Shown here one piece after another: positions 60,117 to 64,000 of a DNA stretch of 64,000 bases (position 1 is the first letter of the stretch; every line of letters starts with the position of its first letter). The stretch is taken from contig NZ_RCZP01000003.1 of assembly GCF_006438825.1 (NCBI RefSeq), positions 186,001 to 250,000 on the forward strand. The letters run 5' to 3'. The DNA is from Muricoccus nepalensis. GTDB lineage: Bacteria > Pseudomonadota > Alphaproteobacteria > Acetobacterales > Acetobacteraceae. Under the pieces are notes generated by a model. The model did no database searches. It worked only from the letters and a program-made list of their open reading frames with translations, and was not told where the DNA came from. A program made the translations under genes and the position numbers.

Positions 60117-61007
60117 TCAGGCGGCGAGGAGGCCGAGGCCGCCCAGCACGTCGCGCAGGGCCGCGTTGTCGGCTTCCGGCAGCGGCAGGCGCGGCGGGCG
60201 CGGCGGGCCCATGTCCATCCCGGCCATCCGCAGCGCCGCCTTGGTGCCGGAGACGTAGCGGGGCCCGCCGACGAAGGGCAGCAGCGGCGCGAGCTTGCGG
60301 TAGAGCGGCAGCGCCGTCTCGCGGTCGCCGGCGGCCGCGGCCTCGAACATCGCGGAGGACAGCGCGGGCGCCACGTTGGAGCAGACCGCGACCCAGCCCA
60401 CGGCACCCAGGAAGGCGCTCTCGTAGCCGAGCACGCCCGCGAAGACCGTCATGCGGTCGCCGCAGAGCGCGAGGATGTCGCGCACCCGCGTCGGGTCGAG
60501 CGTGGATTCCTTGATGTAGCGGCAGTTGTCGATGCGCGAGAGGCGCGCGACGGTCGCCGGCAGCAGGTCCACGTTGGCGGTGGCGGGGTTGTTGTAGACC
60601 ATCACCGGGATGCCGATCGCCTCGCCGATGCGGCGGTAGTGCTCGAAGAGCTCGTCCTCCGTCGGCACGGAGTAGAAGGGCGGGATCACCATCACCCCGT
60701 CCGCGCCCATCCGCTCCGCCTCGCACGAGAGCGCCACGGCCTCCCGCGTGTCCTCGCAGCCCGTGCCGACGATCACCGGCACCCGCCCGGCGCTCGCGCG
60801 CAGCACGGTCTCGACCACCGCCGCCCGCTCCTCGCGGGAGACGCTCAGGAACTCCCCCGTCGAGCCCAGCGGGATCAGGCCGCGCACGCCGTTGGCGATC
60901 TGATGCTCGACCAGCCGCGCCAGCGCCGCCAGGTCCGGGGCGGCGCCGTCGGCGGTGAAGGGGGTGACGAGGACGGTATGGGTGCCGCGGAAGGGCTCGG
61001 CGGTCAT
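60117..61007 (-). CDS. DapA/NAL-superfamily lyase (candidate pyrroline-hydroxycarboxylate deaminase)
   Basis: The 296-residue (beta/alpha)8 protein forms a Schiff base with K166 (RYIKEST), has the partner Tyr Y138 (VMVYNNP) and the substrate loop PLGSTGEFL. No lysine-biosynthesis gene is near. Members next to HcnABC-type dehydrogenases and GntR regulators act as 1-pyrroline-4-hydroxy-2-carboxylate deaminases in hydroxyproline breakdown, which fits this context. ATG 61007 is preferred; a longer start at 61037 would run into the operator region. Confidence 0.87.
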   Translation of the reverse strand: MTAEPFRGTHTVLVTPFTADGAAPDLAALARLVEHQIANGVRGLIPLGSTGEFLSVSREERAAVVETVLRASAGRVPVIVGTGCEDTREAVALSCEAERMGADGVMVIPPFYSVPTEDELFEHYRRIGEAIGIPVMVYNNPATANVDLLPATVARLSRIDNCRYIKESTLDPTRVRDILALCGDRMTVFAGVLGYESAFLGAVGWVAVCSNVAPALSSAMFEAAAAGDRETALPLYRKLAPLLPFVGGPRYVSGTKAALRMAGMDMGPPRPPRLPLPEADNAALRDVLGGLGLLAA

Positions 61008-61028
61008 GCGCGCAGGACTCCAGGAGAC

Positions 61029-61050
61029 GTATTCCATACCGAGTGTATAC
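61029..61050. promoter_or_regulatory. Probable GntR (FCD) operator between divergent genes
   Basis: Two dyads lie side by side: GTATTCCATAC (61029-61039, a GTAT-N3-ATAC inverted repeat) and GTGTATAC (61043-61050), which continues GA and matches eight of ten positions of the FCD-type consensus TTGTATACAA. Seventeen bases after the GTATAC is TATATC (61068-61073), a candidate -10 for the rightward gene, so a bound repressor would cover its -35. The leftward start codon is only 22 bp away. Confidence 0.55.
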
Positions 61051-61108
61051 GATCCGGGCCGCCTGCCTATATCCTGACTGCCCTGCCCCGAAGGCCCCGC
61101 CCCCGCCC

Positions 61109-63949
61109 ATGCGCCTCGACACGCCCGGATTCAGCCCCCTCGGCCCCGCCCTGACCTTCCGCTTCGACGGCGAGCCCGTCACGGCGCTGCCCGGCGAGAC
61201 CGTCGGCGCCGCCCTTGCCGCCAGCGGCCGCCTCGCGCTCCGCCGCACCGCGGCCGGCGCGCCGCGCGGCCTCTACTGCGGGATGGGCGCCTGCTGGGAC
61301 TGCGCCGTGACAATCGACGGCCGCGCCGGGGAGCGCGCCTGCCAGGTGAAGGCCGCGCCGGGCCTGGACGTCCGCTCGGCGCCCCCGGGCACCCCCACCC
61401 CCTTCGGGTTCGACGCGGCGCCGCCCGCCGAGCCGGAGGAGCACCGCCCGGACCTGCTGGTCGTCGGCGCCGGTCCCGCCGGCCTCTCCACCGCCATCGA
61501 GGCCGCCCGCGCCGGCGCCGTCGTCACCGTGCTCGACGAGCGCGACGCGGCGGGGGGCCAGTACCTCAAGCCCCTGGCCGCCCACGCGGCCGACCGCCCC
61601 GACGCCCAGCACCGCCGCGGCGACGCGCTGCGCGCCGAGGCCCGCGCGGCGGGCGTGCGGCTGGAGACCGGCGCCCTCGTCTGGGGCGCCTTCGCGCGGG
61701 ACGAGGTGGCGGCGCTGCTGCGGGGGCGGGCCGCCCTCTTCCGCCCCCACCAGCTCCTCCTCGCCCCCGGCGCGCACGAGCGGCCCGTGGCGCTGCCCGG
61801 CTGGACGCTGCCCGGCGTGATGACCACGGGCGCCCTGCAGACCCTCGCCCGCGCGGGCCGCGTCTCCCCCGCCCCGGTGGTGGTGGTGGCCGGCAACGGC
61901 CCGCTGAACCTCCAGCTCGCCTGCGAGCTGGTGGAGGGAGGCGCGCGCGTGGCGGCCGTGGTCGAGGCCGCGCCCCGCCCCGGCCCCCGCGCCTGGCGCG
62001 ACGCGCTCCGGATGGGCCTCGCCGCGCCGGACCTCGCCTGGGACGGCACCCGCTACCTCCTCCGCCTCCGCCGCGCGGGGGTGCCGGTGCTCTGGGGCGC
62101 GCGGGTCGCGGCCTGCGAGGGCGAGGGGCGGCTGGAGCGCGTCCGCGTCGCCGCGCCCGGCGGCGAGCGGGTCCTCGAGGCGGGCGCCCTGGCCCTGCAC
62201 CACGGCTTCGTGCCGGAGACGGGCCTCGCCCGCGCGCTCGGCGCCGCGCACCGGGCGGGGCCGTCGGGCGCGCTGGAGACGGTCACCGACGAGGAGGGCC
62301 GCACCGACGTCCCGGGCGTGGCCGCGATCGGCGACGGCGCCGCGGCGGGCGGGGCGCGCGCCGCCCTCGCCATGGGGCGGATCGCCGGCCGGGCGGCGGC
62401 GCGGGCGCTCGGCCTCGACGCCCCCGCCCGCGCCGCGGACCGCGCCGCGCTGGACCGCGCCCGGGCCTTCCAGGCCGCGCTCTGGCGGCTCTTCCGCGCG
62501 CCCCCGCCCGCCGCCCCGCCCGACGACGTGATCGCCTGCCGCTGCGAGGAGGTGACGGCCGGCGCCGTCCGCGCCGCCGGGGGAACGGCCGTCGCCGCGC
62601 GCCGCGCCACGCGGGCGGGCATGGGCGCCTGCGGCGGCCGCTTCTGCGCCTCCACCCTGCGCGACATCCTCGGCCCGGCGCCCGGAGAGGCCGGCTTCGC
62701 CGCGCCCCGCGCGCCGCTCCGCCCGGTCCCCGCCGCCGCGATCTGGCACCCGCGCCCCGAGGCCGCGCGCGAGCGCCTCTACGACGCGCCCGCCCTCCCC
62801 CGCCGCTGGACGACCGCCTCCCCGGCCCCGGTGCCGCCGGACTGCGACGTGCTGGTCGTGGGCGGGGGCGTCGTCGGGCTCTCCACCGCGCTGTTCCTCG
62901 CGCGGGAGGGCCGCGACGTGCTGGTGGCCGAGCGCGGCGAGCCCGGCCTGGGCGCCTCCACCGCCAACGCCGGCAGCCTGCACGTCCAGCTCCTGGCCTA
63001 CGCCTTCGGGGACGTCGGCGACCCCGGGCCGCTGGCCGAGGCGCTCGCCCTCGCGCCGCCGGCCGTCGCCCTCTGGCGCGAGCTCGCGGCCGCGGCCGGG
63101 GAGACGCTCTCGATCCGCACCGAGGGCGGGCTGATCCTCGCCGACACGCCCGACGCCCTCGACTGGCTGCGCCGCAAGACCGCCTTCGAGCGCGCCCGCG
63201 GCATCGAGGCCGAGGTGATCGGCCCCGCCGAGCTCCGCGACCTCGCCCCCGCCCTGCGCCCCGGCCTCGCCGGCGCCTCCTGGTGCCCGGCCGAGGGGCA
63301 GATGGACCCGCTGCGGGGAACCGCGGCCCTGCTCCGCCTCGCGCGGGCGGCGGGGGCACGGGTGGCGCCGGGGCTCGAGGTCCTGTCCCTCGCCCGGGAC
63401 GGCGCGGGCTACCGCGTCGGCGTGCCCGGCGGCGCCTTCCGCGCGGGGCGGATCGTCAACGCCGCTGGGCCCCACGCCATGGCGGTGGCGCAAATGCTGG
63501 GGGAGGCCCTGCCGATGCGCCTCGTGGTGCAGCAGGTGATCGCCACCAGCCCGGGGCCGCCCTCGCTCCGGCCGCTCGTGCAATGGGCGCGCCGGCACCT
63601 TTCCCTGAAGCAGACGGACTCCGGGCAGCTTCTCATCGGCGGCGGCTGGCCCGGCCGCCTCGACGAGGACGGCGCGGCGCGGCTCATCCGGGAGGCGGTC
63701 GAGGGCAACCTCTGGACCGCGGGGCAGGCCCTGCCGATGCTGTCGGGCCTCCGGGTGCTGCGCGCCTGGGCCTCGCCCAACATCCACCTCGACCGCGGGC
63801 CGCTGCTGGGCGAGAGCGCCCGCAACCCCGGCCTGTTCCACGCCATCACCTCGAACGGCTGGACCCTGGGCCCGCTGGTCGGGCGCCTGGTCGCGGAGGC
63901 CATCCTCGGACGGGGCGGCCCGCCGGCGGCCTTCGCGCCGGGACGCTAG
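61109..63949 (+). CDS. Three-in-one D-hydroxyproline-dehydrogenase/HcnABC-type fusion
   Basis: The 946-residue protein has four modules. (1) About residues 1-100: HcnA-like 2Fe-2S domain with CGMGACWDC and a fourth Cys (ERACQ). (2) About 110-460: FAD/NAD oxidoreductase (LLVVGAGPAGLSTAIEAA). (3) About 475-535: BFD-like 2Fe-2S domain, CRCEEVT ... GACGGRFC. (4) About 579-940: DAO-type FAD domain (VLVVGGGVVGLSTALFLA; GASTANAGSL). In known systems (HcnABC, OoxAB, LhpBEF) these are separate chains. The likely role is oxidation of a D-amino acid such as cis-4-hydroxy-D-proline. ATG 61109 begins directly at the 2Fe-2S domain. Confidence 0.9.
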   Translation: MRLDTPGFSPLGPALTFRFDGEPVTALPGETVGAALAASGRLALRRTAAGAPRGLYCGMGACWDCAVTIDGRAGERACQVKAAPGLDVRSAPPGTPTPFGFDAAPPAEPEEHRPDLLVVGAGPAGLSTAIEAARAGAVVTVLDERDAAGGQYLKPLAAHAADRPDAQHRRGDALRAEARAAGVRLETGALVWGAFARDEVAALLRGRAALFRPHQLLLAPGAHERPVALPGWTLPGVMTTGALQTLARAGRVSPAPVVVVAGNGPLNLQLACELVEGGARVAAVVEAAPRPGPRAWRDALRMGLAAPDLAWDGTRYLLRLRRAGVPVLWGARVAACEGEGRLERVRVAAPGGERVLEAGALALHHGFVPETGLARALGAAHRAGPSGALETVTDEEGRTDVPGVAAIGDGAAAGGARAALAMGRIAGRAAARALGLDAPARAADRAALDRARAFQAALWRLFRAPPPAAPPDDVIACRCEEVTAGAVRAAGGTAVAARRATRAGMGACGGRFCASTLRDILGPAPGEAGFAAPRAPLRPVPAAAIWHPRPEAARERLYDAPALPRRWTTASPAPVPPDCDVLVVGGGVVGLSTALFLAREGRDVLVAERGEPGLGASTANAGSLHVQLLAYAFGDVGDPGPLAEALALAPPAVALWRELAAAAGETLSIRTEGGLILADTPDALDWLRRKTAFERARGIEAEVIGPAELRDLAPALRPGLAGASWCPAEGQMDPLRGTAALLRLARAAGARVAPGLEVLSLARDGAGYRVGVPGGAFRAGRIVNAAGPHAMAVAQMLGEALPMRLVVQQVIATSPGPPSLRPLVQWARRHLSLKQTDSGQLLIGGGWPGRLDEDGAARLIREAVEGNLWTAGQALPMLSGLRVLRAWASPNIHLDRGPLLGESARNPGLFHAITSNGWTLGPLVGRLVAEAILGRGGPPAAFAPGR

Positions 63950-64000
63950 CGGCCGGGCCGCGCGCCCTTCAGGCGGGGCGGCGCGCCCTCAGCCTCGGCC

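Noticed and set aside
60117-61007. 4-hydroxy-tetrahydrodipicolinate synthase for lysine synthesis
   Set aside because: The Schiff-base lysine fits the whole superfamily, and the neighbours (GntR, amino-acid importer, HcnABC-type dehydrogenase) point to catabolism.
61067-63841. A 924-codon open frame on the minus strand
   Set aside because: It is a shadow of the HcnABC-type fusion gene, whose cofactor motifs are unambiguous on the plus strand.
63950-64000. Possible 3' end of a leftward gene entering from the right edge
   Set aside because: Two TCA triplets could be stop codons but only 10-30 bases of any such frame are visible, too little to support a call.

Overview
The window is about 75% G+C, with nearly every third codon position G or C. 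It is packed with ABC/TTT solute-binding proteins, molybdenum hydroxylases, IclR/GntR/MarR regulators and a Sox cluster. This fits an aerobic, metabolically versatile alphaproteobacterium, most likely of the Roseomonas-like Acetobacteraceae; the assignment rests on composition and gene content only. I saw no rRNA, tRNA, insertion sequence, prophage or CRISPR array.

1-12.8 kb is a mixed region. It holds a truncated IclR regulator, a Zn/Cd-type P1B ATPase with a histidine-rich linker and a MerR-like promoter, a BASS-family carrier, small unknown and secreted proteins, a BTAD/TolB-N/TPR regulator, an orphan family-5 solute-binding protein, a SnoaL-like protein and a secreted alpha/beta hydrolase. 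A 43-bp element recurs at 4494 and 6551, each time upstream of a leftward gene. 12.9-23.3 kb holds two paralogous membrane GGDEF-EAL proteins. They bracket two secreted ester hydrolases: one of the tannase/feruloyl-esterase family and one of the 3-hydroxybutyrate-oligomer hydrolase family.

23.3-34.2 kb is an aromatic-type catabolic locus. A Bug/TTT binding protein is divergent from a tightly overlapping operon: SDR, alpha/beta hydrolase, IclR, VOC extradiol-like dioxygenase, SDR lacking YxxxK, ThDP enzyme, aspartate-dehydrogenase-like enzyme, 30-codon ORF, PDR/VanB reductase, 76-aa protein, Rieske oxygenase and an unknown protein. Two near-identical 18-bp dyads in the divergent promoter are probable IclR operators. 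34.3-42.3 kb holds a three-subunit Mo hydroxylase with a CoxG-like protein, a MarR regulator, a bicupin divergent from a second complete IclR regulator, and another Bug protein.

42.4-51.6 kb is one leftward array: two Fe-S/Mo pairs of the isoquinoline-oxidoreductase (IorAB) type followed directly by soxX-soxY-soxZ-soxA, a monoheme cytochrome and fccB. soxB and soxCD are absent from the window. SoxY has an unusual C-terminus, and soxX has no ordinary start codon ahead of its signal-peptide-like region.

51.9-57.8 kb is a complete branched-chain-type ABC importer (binding protein, two permeases, two ATPases) followed by an exported metallo-beta-lactamase-fold hydrolase. 57.8-63.9 kb looks like a hydroxyproline/D-amino-acid catabolic locus: GntR regulator, amino-acid ABC permease and binding protein, and a DapA-family lyase/deaminase. 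These are divergent from a 946-aa protein that fuses the three chains of an HcnABC/D-hydroxyproline-dehydrogenase-type enzyme. A GTATAC operator-like site lies between them.
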